The notes under the pieces: generated by a model
Seen by the model: the letters and a program-made list of their open reading frames with translations, nothing else
What the model was told of the DNA's origin: nothing
The model's database searches: none
Part shown: piece after piece, positions 15,827-24,589 of the stretch
Layout of the letters: every line of letters starts with the position of its first letter
Position numbering within the stretch: position 1 is the first letter of the stretch
Assembly (NCBI GenBank): GCA_050952125.1
Contig: JBMNKK010000001.1
Span: 310,001 to 374,000, forward strand
DNA from: UBA3951 sp050952125
GTDB taxonomy: Bacteria > Bacillota > Sulfobacillia > Fermentithermobacillales > Fermentithermobacillaceae
Length of the DNA: 64,000 nt
Reading direction: 5' to 3'
Program-made: the position numbers and the translations under genes

Positions 15827-16543
15827 CTATGCCGGAGGGGTCCGCTTGCCCGCCGCCCGGTAACCCTCCCAAAGGCGTCCGCCTGCGGCCTCGAGAGCCT
15901 TATGGGCAAATGAAGCCAGCGGCTCGCGATCGCCGGTCCCGTGCAGCGCCTGGATAGCGCTGATTGCTTCGCAGGTAAGCTTAGGGTCGAGCGCATCGAG
16001 AGCGCGTGCCATCCACTTGCCCTTCCCGCTCCACTTCCCGTTAACAGCCAGCAGGAGTTCTATTGAATGGTCCAGGAGGCTCGCGGCAACAAACACAGTC
16101 TCTTCAGGTCTGGTGGAACCCTCAAAGTCGTCGAGTAGGTCGGTCACCAGGTAGCGGCGGAAATCGAGCTCATCCTTAGTTAGAGCTTCCGGGCCGCGTG
16201 TGAGCAGCGCTTCTGCGTCGGCCCTCACCCGCCCGGCCATGCCGTCAACGTCCCTCAAGATATGGCCGAGGCACATGTTAGCCAGCGCAGGCGCTCTACC
16301 TTTCGCGTCGCTGTCAAAGTACCACTTGTACGATTCCGGGCTATGTACAAAAAGCTCGACTGGCCATCCCCCGTACCTCAACGATTCCCTGTACGGAGCC
16401 TCTTCACTGAGGGTAATCACCACCATGTCCAGGTCCGAAGTGGGAGTCCCTCTCCCTTCCAAGACGCTTCCCGCAACAAAGGCTGCCAGGCACTCAGGGA
16501 ATCTCTCCTCTATGAGGGCCGATGCCGCTGCTATAGGATCCAC
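15827..16543 (-). CDS. Nucleotidyltransferase-domain protein (KNTase/MNT type)
   Basis: 238-residue protein. Near the N-terminus it has AAFVAGSVLEGRGTPTSDLDMVVITL, the GS-x(8-12)-SDxD motif of DNA-polymerase-beta-type nucleotidyltransferases with the two metal-binding Asp residues. The rest is helical and ends with HKALEAAGGRLWEGYRAAG. It resembles small KNTase-like proteins that transfer an NMP to a small molecule or protein; the substrate is unknown. The start is a GTG at 16543 with GAGGGGG 7 nt upstream, 17 nt after the CCA-adding enzyme stop, so both are probably one transcript. A toxin-antitoxin MNT/HEPN pair is not supported because no HEPN gene is adjacent. Confidence 0.75.
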   Translation of the reverse strand: MDPIAAASALIEERFPECLAAFVAGSVLEGRGTPTSDLDMVVITLSEEAPYRESLRYGGWPVELFVHSPESYKWYFDSDAKGRAPALANMCLGHILRDVDGMAGRVRADAEALLTRGPEALTKDELDFRRYLVTDLLDDFEGSTRPEETVFVAASLLDHSIELLLAVNGKWSGKGKWMARALDALDPKLTCEAISAIQALHGTGDREPLASFAHKALEAAGGRLWEGYRAAGKRTPPA

Positions 16544-16560
16544 GCGATAGCCCCCTCTCC

Positions 16561-17913
16561 CTAATCCGGTTGGTTCTGCCGTCGAACTCTATCGAAGATA
16601 TTTCGCAATCGTTCCGGGGTATTCAGCGCCGGATCATCCAGCACCTTGTCGAGCATGATATCCAGCATGGCACCGACGTCCTTGCCCTCTTTCAGCCCCC
16701 ACTTGATTAGGTCGCGGCCGGTGATAGCCAGGTCCTTCACGGTTAAGGGGTCGCCGCGATCCAAGACCTGCTTGACTTCCCTCTTGAGAGAAAGAACCTT
16801 GGACAGGTCGTGAGGCGGAGCCGAAGCGAGCGCGTCTGCAGTCTGCAGGTCGAACAAGTCCTGCAGATTCTCAATGCCTACCTTGGCTATGAACCTCTTG
16901 ATGTTCTTGGGCCTCAGGATACCGTACCTGCTCATGTGCTCACGGACAAGCATGCTTACGGTACTCACTGTGCGCGAATCGAACCTCAGCCGGCTCAAGG
17001 CCGCCCGCGCCATCTCCTCACTTTCCTCATGGTGGCCGTAGAAATGCCCTTCGCGCTCCTCGTCAAGGGAGAAAGTGGCGGGCTTCCCTACGTCGTGGAG
17101 AAGTGCAGCCAGCCGCACGTTGAGTCTGGGGGGAGTGTTCTCAAGAGCAACCACTATGTGCTCGAAAACATCCTTATCGTGGTGCTCGCTGGCCTGGTCA
17201 AACCCGTAACAGGCATCAAGCTCGGGAAGAATGTGGGCAAGGAGGCCTGTGTGATGCAGGTCACGGACGACGCCGGGGCGGTCACTCAAGAGGATGCCCG
17301 CGAGTTCATCCCGGATCCGTTCCCACGAGACGTTCAGAATCAGGTGAGCATTCCTTGAGATCGCCTCCAAGGTGGCGGTCTCAATCGAAAACCCGTCGCC
17401 CAACTGAGCTGAGAACCGGAGCGCCCTCATCATTCGCAGAGCGTCTTCGCCGAATCGCTCATCGGGATCCCCCACGGTGCGGATGACGCGCCTGCCTAGG
17501 TCCTGGAGTCCGCCGACATGGTCGATGACTTCTCCCGCTCTTGTGCGGGCCAAGGCGTTAATGGTGAAATCCCTTCTCACAACGTCGTCAAACAGCGACT
17601 TTGAGAACTGCACGCTTTCAGGTCTCCTGCCGTCGAGGTAAGTTCCGTCCTTACGGAACGTCGTGACTTCAACATCCATCTCGCCGCGGACGGTTACCGT
17701 GCCGAACCTCTCACCCGTAGGTATGGCGCGCTCGAACAAGGCTTTCACTTGGGCAGGGACTGCATCGGTGGCGATATCGTAGTCTTTCGGGCAGCGGCCC
17801 AATAGCATATCGCGGACTGACCCGCCGATCAGGTACGCCCGAAAACCGGCTTGTTCAAGCCTTTCCATAATCTCCAGAACCGTGGTCGGGACTTCGGTAG
17901 CCGCGGAAATCAC
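16561..17913 (-). CDS. cca: CCA-adding tRNA nucleotidyltransferase with HD domain
   Basis: 450-residue class II CCA-adding enzyme/poly(A) polymerase-family protein. The head motif LIGGSVRDMLLGRCPKDYDIATDA (residues 27-50) contains the catalytic DxD, and RRDFTINALA is the second head motif. The neck region has EDALRMMRALRFSAQLG. A C-terminal HD domain carries LAALLHDVGKP and GHHEESEEMA, so metal-dependent phosphohydrolase activity is possible. It repairs or completes tRNA 3' ends. The start is GTG at 17913 with only a weak upstream site. Bacteria of this group sometimes split CC- and A-adding activities between two proteins, so the exact activity cannot be read from sequence alone. Confidence 0.9.
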   Translation of the reverse strand: MISAATEVPTTVLEIMERLEQAGFRAYLIGGSVRDMLLGRCPKDYDIATDAVPAQVKALFERAIPTGERFGTVTVRGEMDVEVTTFRKDGTYLDGRRPESVQFSKSLFDDVVRRDFTINALARTRAGEVIDHVGGLQDLGRRVIRTVGDPDERFGEDALRMMRALRFSAQLGDGFSIETATLEAISRNAHLILNVSWERIRDELAGILLSDRPGVVRDLHHTGLLAHILPELDACYGFDQASEHHDKDVFEHIVVALENTPPRLNVRLAALLHDVGKPATFSLDEEREGHFYGHHEESEEMARAALSRLRFDSRTVSTVSMLVREHMSRYGILRPKNIKRFIAKVGIENLQDLFDLQTADALASAPPHDLSKVLSLKREVKQVLDRGDPLTVKDLAITGRDLIKWGLKEGKDVGAMLDIMLDKVLDDPALNTPERLRNIFDRVRRQNQPD

Positions 17914-18004
17914 CGCCTGACGTGAATGGGATCTTCCGGTGTCATCACACGGCCTTCACTCATGCCGTGCCCTATCGATAGTCTTAGCCCACTCCCGGCT
18001 GAAG

Positions 18005-18241
18005 TCAACCTTCCGATTTGGTTTTCAACTTGGCCGCGATGATCCTTCTCGCGGCCTCCTGCATATTGGGATAGAGGCTCAAGGGAACATGTTCCCTGCC
18101 CAAAGCGCGCACTACCATATATCGTGCACACGACTCCTTGTTTCCTTCGCAGTAGTTGGCTTTGTACATCTTCCCCAGAGCGCTCTCGATTGACATCTTG
18201 TCGTTGTAAAACGGACAGCTTTCGAAGCATTCGCAAATCAT
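18005..18241 (-). CDS. Cys-rich conserved small protein
   Basis: 78-residue soluble protein with cysteines at positions 3, 5, 9, 31 and 38 in the pattern CECFESCPFYNDKM ... YCEGNKESCARYMV, followed by a helix-rich C-terminus (LGREHVPLSLYPNMQEAARRIIA). The CPFYNDKM / YC-x-G...CARY pattern recurs in many anaerobic bacteria in small proteins of unknown function, and the cysteines could bind a metal or Fe-S cluster. The ATG has GGGAGGTCGTC upstream. It stands alone between the cca and SLC13 genes on the same strand. Confidence 0.72.
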   Translation of the reverse strand: MICECFESCPFYNDKMSIESALGKMYKANYCEGNKESCARYMVVRALGREHVPLSLYPNMQEAARRIIAAKLKTKSEG

Positions 18242-18353
18242 GGTTGACGACCTCCCGCGCGCCTATGCAGCTTTCTTAGCGCCACTATCGGGATCGAGCG
18301 CAAAAGGAGATGGCTAAAGCACTTTACCTGGACTTAAGGGAACGTTTAGGATC

Positions 18354-19613
18354 TTAGAACGGAAAGAACACGGGGATCAGAGCCGACAAGGTCAAAGCGC
18401 CTATTACGAACAGGGGCAACCCTGTACGGACAAAATCGGTAAACCTGTACCCTCCCCGGTGATAGACAATAACGTTCGGAGGAGTGCCGATTGGCGTGGC
18501 GACAGCGATAGAAGTTGCCTGACACAATCCCATTAACAGAGGCGCGGGACTAACTCCGAGTTGAAGGGCGATTGCCACGCAAACCGGAGCCAAGACACTG
18601 GTCGCCGCGGTGTGAGACATGAACTGGGCCAACAGCCCGGCGAACACCACTACGACTCCCGTCAGCACAATCGGACTCGGGTTGTCGATGACGCCCGTGA
18701 GGAACCGGGCAAGGAGGTCGGCTGCACCCGTCTTCTGCATGGCCAATCCCAACGGCTGCATGCCGCCCATAAGAAGTACGGACGACCATTCAATGCTCTC
18801 CGTGAACTCCTTCATGGTGATGCACCGGGTGACCACGGTAAGGATTGCTCCTATCATCGCGACAATCGGTAGCCCCAATCCATATGCGGAAAGCTTACCC
18901 TCGAACAGCATGCCGGTGATAACCAACGCTAGGACGACGAATGACAGGCCCATCTTTTCTCGCCTGAACTCCATCCGCTCGCCTGACGGAGATTCAGGCG
19001 GCAGTCTGGCGGGAACCTGCTTTCTCCCCACAAACATCATGTAGAGGACTGCCGCCGCCACAAAGGGAAGAGATGCTTTGGCAAAGTCGAAGAATCCGAA
19101 GGAGGTGCCGGTTGCCTCCCTCAACGCTCCTTGCACAATGGCGTTGGGAGGCGTTCCCACAAGCGTCAGCATACCTCCAAAGGAAGCACCGAAGGCAAGG
19201 GGTAAGAGAAGCGTACTCGCGCTGACCCTCGCCTCCCTGGCGACAGACATGATTAAGGGCGCCATCACTATCGTGGTTCCCGTATTGCTTGTGAAAGCGG
19301 AGAGGAAAGCCGCGGCCAGCATGGTGAATCCCACCAGCTTGACTTCGCTCTTCCCTGCCCCACGGATGACCCGCCGGCCTATCCACTCGCAGACTCCGGT
19401 CCGGAAAAGAGCCTCGCCTACCGGGAACATGAACAAGACCATTACGGTGGTGTCGTTTGAGAATCCCGTAAGGACTTCCTTCACCGACAAGACGCCAGAT
19501 ACGGAGAGGCTGGAGAGGACGATGAGCGGCGTAATGCCGAGAGGGACCAGTTCGGTGACGAACAGGACGAGGGCGGCCACAAGGATAAACAGCGTAATGG
19601 TTACTTGAGACAT
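18354..19613 (-). CDS. SLC13/DASS-type anion transporter
   Basis: 419-residue membrane protein with two inverted repeats, each carrying the divalent-anion-symporter signature. In repeat 1 these are FTSNTGTTIVMAPL and LVGTPPNAIV; in repeat 2 they are MSHTAATSVLAPV and PIGTPPNVIV. The SNT and SHT motifs form the sodium and substrate sites in DASS proteins such as VcINDY. Substrate candidates are C4-dicarboxylates, citrate or sulfate, and sequence alone does not decide. There are about 11 hydrophobic helices. The ATG at 19613 is preceded by GGAGGGGGC about 10 nt upstream. Confidence 0.88.
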   Translation of the reverse strand: MSQVTITLFILVAALVLFVTELVPLGITPLIVLSSLSVSGVLSVKEVLTGFSNDTTVMVLFMFPVGEALFRTGVCEWIGRRVIRGAGKSEVKLVGFTMLAAAFLSAFTSNTGTTIVMAPLIMSVAREARVSASTLLLPLAFGASFGGMLTLVGTPPNAIVQGALREATGTSFGFFDFAKASLPFVAAAVLYMMFVGRKQVPARLPPESPSGERMEFRREKMGLSFVVLALVITGMLFEGKLSAYGLGLPIVAMIGAILTVVTRCITMKEFTESIEWSSVLLMGGMQPLGLAMQKTGAADLLARFLTGVIDNPSPIVLTGVVVVFAGLLAQFMSHTAATSVLAPVCVAIALQLGVSPAPLLMGLCQATSIAVATPIGTPPNVIVYHRGGYRFTDFVRTGLPLFVIGALTLSALIPVFFPF

Positions 19614-19804
19614 GATGTCAGTGCCCCCTCCAATGAAGACCGGAGCGGTCTTCCGAACCGTGCAGTTGCCGGCCGCCGCCTCACCAATACCTTTTTAAGG
19701 ATTCGCTTTAGACTGCTATTGTCCTCTTCAGAACGGTGAAGCGAAGGGCGCCGACGGAGGCTCATACTCAGGTGTGATGGCACCAATCAACCGGGTTCGG
19801 AACG

Positions 19805-22800
19805 TTAGTCAATCACTTTCATGGAATCGACCATCTTGATGCCCTTCAACTTCCGCGCCATGACGAGTTGCACTAAGCCGGAGAATACCAGGGTCACCAA
19901 CGCGGAAAGCACGAGGCTCAGTAGAGACACACCCCGCCCGAACATGAAGTCGGGGCTCTCAGCGCTTACGATCACAAATGAGTGCAGTAACACACCCAGC
20001 ACCAGGCCCACGCCTGTCCCGATGACGGCGAGGATGGAGACCTCGCGGAAGATGTACCCGGCAACTTCCTCATTGTGAAATCCGAGTACCTTGAGAGTCG
20101 CCAGTTCCTTTCTCCGTTCCTCAATGTTGATGTTGATAAGATTGTAGAGGACGATCACCGCAAGAGCGCCGGCAGCTACGATAATGACGCCGACTAGAAA
20201 GTCGATGCTGGAAAGGAGGTCGTCAAAGGTCGCCCGTATTTGAGATGTGAACTCCGCGGTCAACGCAGACTCGCTCGACAGGATCTCGGAAAGGGCAAGG
20301 TCTTGATCGGAAGGGTCATCGATCATCGTGTTCACCATCAGTACATTGAAGACGGGTTCTTTCCGGAAAGCCTTTTCGTAGTCGACCCGGTTAATGTAGG
20401 CGAAGCCCCCCGCATAGTTCTCGGTTATCCCTGAGAGAACGAACTCTCCGGTCTTGCCGTCGGCGTTCTCAAGGATAAAGGTGTCGCCAATCCGAATGTC
20501 CAGCGTACTTGCCATCTTCTCGGTCAAGACCACTGACGTATCTCCAAAGGTCACCTTCGCGCCCGTGACCCTGTCTCTCAGGTTCACTGCTTCTTCAAGC
20601 TTAGGGGCTTCGTCCGGGACGTAAACGGTCGTCGAAATGCGCTCGCCGTTATGCAGCACGTAGCCTGCCTCGGCGAAGGTCCGTACAAAGCCCGAAATCC
20701 TCTCTGAATCGTGAAGGAATCGCTCAAGGTCAGCGTCAATCTCGCCGGCCTTATCAAGGCGGATATACAGGTCGTACCGGGTGAGCTCCTCAAACTGGGT
20801 TATGGCAAGGTCACGTATGGAGTCCCTGAGCCCGAAGCCCGTCAAGACTAGGGCCGTGCACCCCGCCACCCCGAACACGGTCATGAAGAAATGCTTCTTG
20901 TAGCGGGCAAGGTTGCGGACGGTCGCCTTGTAGCTGAATTTCAGGCGGGACCAGATGAGTGGGATATGCTCCAGGAACACTCTCTTTCCCGCCTTAGGAG
21001 CACGAGGACGCATGAGCGCGGCCGGCTTCTCCTTAAGCGACTCCCTGCATACCGAGACAGTGGTGCCTAATGTGCACAGGAAAGCGAGCCCTGACTCTAT
21101 GAGAGCCAAGTCCCACCGGAACTCGGTTATGAGATCGGGCAGGTAGTACATGGAATCGAAGATGTTGTATATGATCTCGGGCAGAAAACGGAATCCGAGC
21201 AGGAGGCCCGCCGCGCAACCAAACACTCCGGCCAGAGCGCAGTACAGGATGTACTTGGACACAATGACGCCGGGAGAGTATCCGAGAGCCTTCAGAGTAC
21301 CTATCTCGGTTCTCTGTTCATCGACCATACGCGTCATGGTTGTGAGGGCGACAAGAGCAGCAACCAAGAAGAAGAACGCCGGGAAAGCCTTGGCGATAGC
21401 ATCGATCTTGGCAACGTTTTCCGAGAAACTCGCGTAGCTCACATTGGAGTTAAGGTCAAACACGTACCATTCGGGCATCTCGAGGGTGGCAATCTCCTCT
21501 TCGGCATCGGTTATTTCAGCCCACGCGTCCGCAAGTTGCTTTTCCGCATCGGCTTTGGCCTCGAAGTACTCCTCCTCGCCCTCACGCAGCTCCCGGAGCC
21601 CGTCCTCGTACTCAGCCTCAGCCTCGGCTAGGTCGGCCTCTGCCTTTAGGATCTCTTCCTTCGCTTCGGTTATCTCCTCTTCCAGGGTGGCCTCGGCATC
21701 GGCCAGTTCCTGCAGGCCGTCATAGTACTCTGCCCACCCGTCGTCCAACTCTTTGCGGGCATCGTCCAGTTCCGCACGGCCTTCGTCCAGCTTCGCCCGG
21801 GCGTCATCAAGTTCGGCCTTCCCCTTGCTCAGCTTAGCCCAGGCCTGCTGCAGCGTCTTCCGGCCAGCCTCAATCTGAGCGCCAACTGCCGCCAGAGCGG
21901 CTTTTTGACTCTCAATCGCTGCCTTCGCCTGCTGGAGCAGGGCCACCGCGGCGTCGTAGTCGGCAGGATCCATATACGGGCGCCCAGCCTCAAGTTCGGC
22001 TTCTTGCCGCGCTATGTCCCGTTCAGCGGCCTCTATCTGGGCAACGCCCGCAAGGTACTCCTGCTCGCTCCGGTCAAACGCGTTCTGCGCTTCCGTGAGT
22101 TCGCGTTTACCGCTTAGGTACTCGACGCGGCCCTTCTGATATTCACGTTCTCCGTCTTCCAGCTCCTTTTGCCCATCCAGGAACTCGCGTTCTCCCTTCT
22201 CCAGTTCAAGAAGGGCGTCTTGAAGCTCTTTCCTCCCTTTCTCGATCTCTCTTACCGCGTCAGCCGTTTCCCGGGCGAGAGTGGCCTTGGCATCGGCAAG
22301 TTCCCCTTTCCCATCCTGTATCTTCTGCCAGGCATCGGCGAGTTCTGCCCGCCCGTCCAGGATCTCTTGCCACGCGTCCGCCAACTCCGTCTCGGCTTCC
22401 AGCTTTGCTTCTGCGTACTCTCTCTTCGCATCGTCCAATTCTTCCCGCGCATCACGAATCACATCGGCATAGCGTATCTCCGAACGGACATCTGCCAGGG
22501 CTTCTATCTGCCGTACCACTGCGTCGATCCCCGATTCATATTCGTCGGTCAGCGTAATCCATTCTGAGGAACCGGCAGCAGTGAGGAAGATGTCGGTGTA
22601 GACGTCCAGGGCATAGCAGCTTTCGTCCACGTAGATAATCGCGCCGAGGCGACCTATCCCGACCGTGCTCGGTTCCCGGTCGTGTGAAAAGTGGAATGGG
22701 TTGGCGGCAATGCCCACCACGGTGTACTCCGTGACTTTGAAGATATCGCCTATGTCTTCATAGTCCTCGTTATCCTGCGATACGGTTAGCCTAGCACCCA

Positions 22801-23266
22801 GTGCCAGCTCCGGACGGCTCGCCCCGCCGCGTTCCACCAGACACTCATTTGGAGACTCGGGCATTCTGCCGCTCAGAAGATCCAGCCTGTTGACCAAGCG
22901 GTCGTCGCCAGCCTTTAGGCGATCGAGAGGAAGCCCGTAGACGCGCGTCACGAGCACCTCATCATCCATATCCATGAGGACATCCGTGACGTACGCGGGC
23001 ATCACCTTGTCTACGGACTCGAGGGCGGCCACTGCCTCAACATCGTCTGCGGTCAGGCCCATCGTGCCCTTTATGAAGACGTCCGCCATTCCCGCTTCAT
23101 CGAAGTATTTGTCCAGAGACTTGTGCATATCGGGAGCGGTGGCAAGGAGCCCTGCCAAGAAGCCTACACCCAAGGCGAATATGCCGAAGACGGCGGCAAA
23201 CCGCCCGAAACTCTGCTTTATCTCGCGGGCTAAGGTAGTGAGGTACGTTCGCTTCAGCGTTACCAC
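19805..23266 (-). CDS. FtsX-like ABC permease with giant extracytoplasmic coiled coil
   Basis: 1153-residue permease. TM1 is near residues 20-42. A large extracytoplasmic part holds a globular section and then about 335 residues (about 262-599) of near-continuous coiled coil built of ELADAW-x-x-I-x-DG/ELDDAR-type heptads. TMs 2-4 (about 633-760) contain the FtsX motif RTEIGTLKALGYSPGVIVSKYIL. A second extracytoplasmic domain follows, and the final TMs contain RRKELATLKVLGFHNEEVAGYIFREVS. So both FtsX units are in one chain, as in bacitracin/peptide-type exporters, but the coil is far longer than usual and may span the cell wall. It starts with a GTG overlapping the ATPase end by 7 nt. The substrate is unknown. 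Confidence 0.9.
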   Translation of the reverse strand: MVTLKRTYLTTLAREIKQSFGRFAAVFGIFALGVGFLAGLLATAPDMHKSLDKYFDEAGMADVFIKGTMGLTADDVEAVAALESVDKVMPAYVTDVLMDMDDEVLVTRVYGLPLDRLKAGDDRLVNRLDLLSGRMPESPNECLVERGGASRPELALGARLTVSQDNEDYEDIGDIFKVTEYTVVGIAANPFHFSHDREPSTVGIGRLGAIIYVDESCYALDVYTDIFLTAAGSSEWITLTDEYESGIDAVVRQIEALADVRSEIRYADVIRDAREELDDAKREYAEAKLEAETELADAWQEILDGRAELADAWQKIQDGKGELADAKATLARETADAVREIEKGRKELQDALLELEKGEREFLDGQKELEDGEREYQKGRVEYLSGKRELTEAQNAFDRSEQEYLAGVAQIEAAERDIARQEAELEAGRPYMDPADYDAAVALLQQAKAAIESQKAALAAVGAQIEAGRKTLQQAWAKLSKGKAELDDARAKLDEGRAELDDARKELDDGWAEYYDGLQELADAEATLEEEITEAKEEILKAEADLAEAEAEYEDGLRELREGEEEYFEAKADAEKQLADAWAEITDAEEEIATLEMPEWYVFDLNSNVSYASFSENVAKIDAIAKAFPAFFFLVAALVALTTMTRMVDEQRTEIGTLKALGYSPGVIVSKYILYCALAGVFGCAAGLLLGFRFLPEIIYNIFDSMYYLPDLITEFRWDLALIESGLAFLCTLGTTVSVCRESLKEKPAALMRPRAPKAGKRVFLEHIPLIWSRLKFSYKATVRNLARYKKHFFMTVFGVAGCTALVLTGFGLRDSIRDLAITQFEELTRYDLYIRLDKAGEIDADLERFLHDSERISGFVRTFAEAGYVLHNGERISTTVYVPDEAPKLEEAVNLRDRVTGAKVTFGDTSVVLTEKMASTLDIRIGDTFILENADGKTGEFVLSGITENYAGGFAYINRVDYEKAFRKEPVFNVLMVNTMIDDPSDQDLALSEILSSESALTAEFTSQIRATFDDLLSSIDFLVGVIIVAAGALAVIVLYNLININIEERRKELATLKVLGFHNEEVAGYIFREVSILAVIGTGVGLVLGVLLHSFVIVSAESPDFMFGRGVSLLSLVLSALVTLVFSGLVQLVMARKLKGIKMVDSMKVID

Positions 23267-23964
23267 TCGATCCTTTCAACCGGGAGAGGGTTAGGATTCT
23301 CGAGGATGTCCGACACTCTTCCGCTCCTTATGTGGATCACCCGATCAGCGATCTGGGTAATAGCCTGGTTATGAGTAATGACGATCACGGTTTTTCCCGT
23401 CTTGCGGCAGCTATCTTGCAGCAGCTTCAAAATGCTCCTTCCCGTGTTGAAGTCGAGAGCTCCGGTGGGTTCATCGCAAAGGAGCAGTTTCGGGTTCTTA
23501 GCCAATGCACGCGCGATAGCCACGCGTTGCTGCTCACCGCCGGACAATTGGGCGGGGAAATTGAACATCCGGTCCGACAGGCCGACCATGGCTAGCGCTT
23601 CCTTGGCATCGGTGGGATTCTTGCATATCTCCGAAGCCAACTCGACGTTTTCCAGCGCGGTAAGGTTTTGCACGAGGTTGTAGAACTGGAAGACGAAGCC
23701 GACATCGTGCCTCCGGTAGTCGGTCAGCTGCCGTTCATTCAAAGCGCTGATCTCCCGCCCGTCCAGCATTATGGTCCCGCTGTCGCAGGAATCCATGCCT
23801 CCGAGCATGTTCAGGACCGTGGTCTTGCCTGCCCCGCTCGGGCCCACAATCACGCAGAATTCTCCTTCGGCGACGGTAAAGCTCACGTGGTCTGCCGCGG
23901 GAATCTTGTGTTCACCCATGAGATAGTGCTTGCATACGTCATCAAACAGAACGAAATCACCCAC
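23260..23964 (-). CDS. ABC transporter ATPase (MacB/LolD type)
   Basis: 234-residue ATPase with Walker A GPSGAGKTT, the Q-loop region FVFQFYNLVQNLTALENVELA, signature LSGGEQQRVAIARAL, Walker B LLLCDEPTGALD and H-loop VITHN. This is the MacB/LolD/FtsE-like class that drives mechanotransmission rather than classic transport. I place the start at a GTG at 23964 because GAGGGG lies 6 nt upstream, which gives an 8-nt overlap with the MarR gene. A more upstream ATG would overlap it by 62 nt. Together with the adjoining FtsX permease it forms a complete transporter of the type regulated by MarR here. Confidence 0.93.
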   Translation of the reverse strand: MGDFVLFDDVCKHYLMGEHKIPAADHVSFTVAEGEFCVIVGPSGAGKTTVLNMLGGMDSCDSGTIMLDGREISALNERQLTDYRRHDVGFVFQFYNLVQNLTALENVELASEICKNPTDAKEALAMVGLSDRMFNFPAQLSGGEQQRVAIARALAKNPKLLLCDEPTGALDFNTGRSILKLLQDSCRKTGKTVIVITHNQAITQIADRVIHIRSGRVSDILENPNPLPVERIEW

Positions 23965-24427
23965 GACGATTCCCCTCAACGCAGCTATCGCTGTTGCCTT
24001 CCGGCTCTTTCCCGACAAGCTCGATGGAACGGTTGATGAGCCGGATCAGCTCCTTTACATCCTTCTCGCCCATACCTTTCACCAGCATGTCGAAGTAGTC
24101 CTCAACCTGGATCTGCTTTTTCCTGAAGAAAGATGCGCCCTCAGGCGTGAGAATAACCCGCATGCGGCGCCGGTCCTCTTCCGAAATCTCCATACGCACG
24201 TAGCCCTTCCTGCGAAGTGATGAGAGCGCCGCAGTGATCCTTGACCGGGACACCCGGAGCTTATCGCTGAGGATTGAGGGGTTCACTTCAGACTTTCCGC
24301 TTTGCGAGAGGTGGTACAAAACATTGAGTTCGCCCTGCAGAAACTCTGCCAAACAGCTGAAGGCCTCCATCTCGTACAGGCGGCTGAGTGCCGTCGTCAG
24401 GCTATTCCGCAGCTCAAGGTGATTCAT
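23957..24427 (-). CDS. MarR-family transcriptional regulator
   Basis: 156-residue winged-helix protein. The DNA-binding part has NPSILSDKLRVSRSRITAALSSLRRKGYVRMEISEEDRRRMRVILTPEG, the standard MarR helix-turn-helix and wing with the DRR motif. Helices at both ends form the dimer interface. I chose the ATG at 24427, which has GGGAGAGG just upstream, over a start 45 nt earlier. It is the first gene of a MarR-ABC-FtsX operon and is preceded by a strong promoter with a TGTTAACA palindrome near the start site, so autorepression relieved by a ligand that the pump exports is the simplest model. Confidence 0.92.
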   Translation of the reverse strand: MNHLELRNSLTTALSRLYEMEAFSCLAEFLQGELNVLYHLSQSGKSEVNPSILSDKLRVSRSRITAALSSLRRKGYVRMEISEEDRRRMRVILTPEGASFFRKKQIQVEDYFDMLVKGMGEKDVKELIRLINRSIELVGKEPEGNSDSCVEGNRRG

Positions 24428-24463
24428 GCTTACCTCTCCCGCAATCCAATTAATGGGGTGTAC

Positions 24464-24506
24464 TGTTAACACGGTGTATTATATGGCAAGAGCATCGGTT
24501 TTGCAA
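24464..24506 (-). promoter_or_regulatory. Sigma-A promoter and candidate MarR operator
   Basis: Reading the minus strand, TTGCAA (24506-24501) and a consensus TATAAT (24483-24478) are exactly 17 nt apart, pointing at the MarR operon. Just downstream, at about +1 to +14, lies the perfect palindrome TGTTAACA (24464-24471) inside a longer GTGT-N7-ACAC dyad, a suitable repressor site. The promoter is clear; the operator identity is inferred. Confidence 0.7.
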
Positions 24507-24589
24507 GAAGAACAGGAACTCTCAAGGTGTGGAGATCGTAAAGGAGAATAAGTATGGATAAGGGACAGCAATGAAAGGTAGTGAGCACT

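Noticed and set aside
15827..16543. MNT/HEPN toxin-antitoxin pair
   Set aside because: No HEPN-like partner is adjacent; the neighbour is the housekeeping CCA-adding gene in the same transcript.
21470..22480. DNA-level tandem repeat in the permease gene
   Set aside because: The repetition is the protein heptad pattern of the coiled coil with varied codons, not a DNA repeat family.
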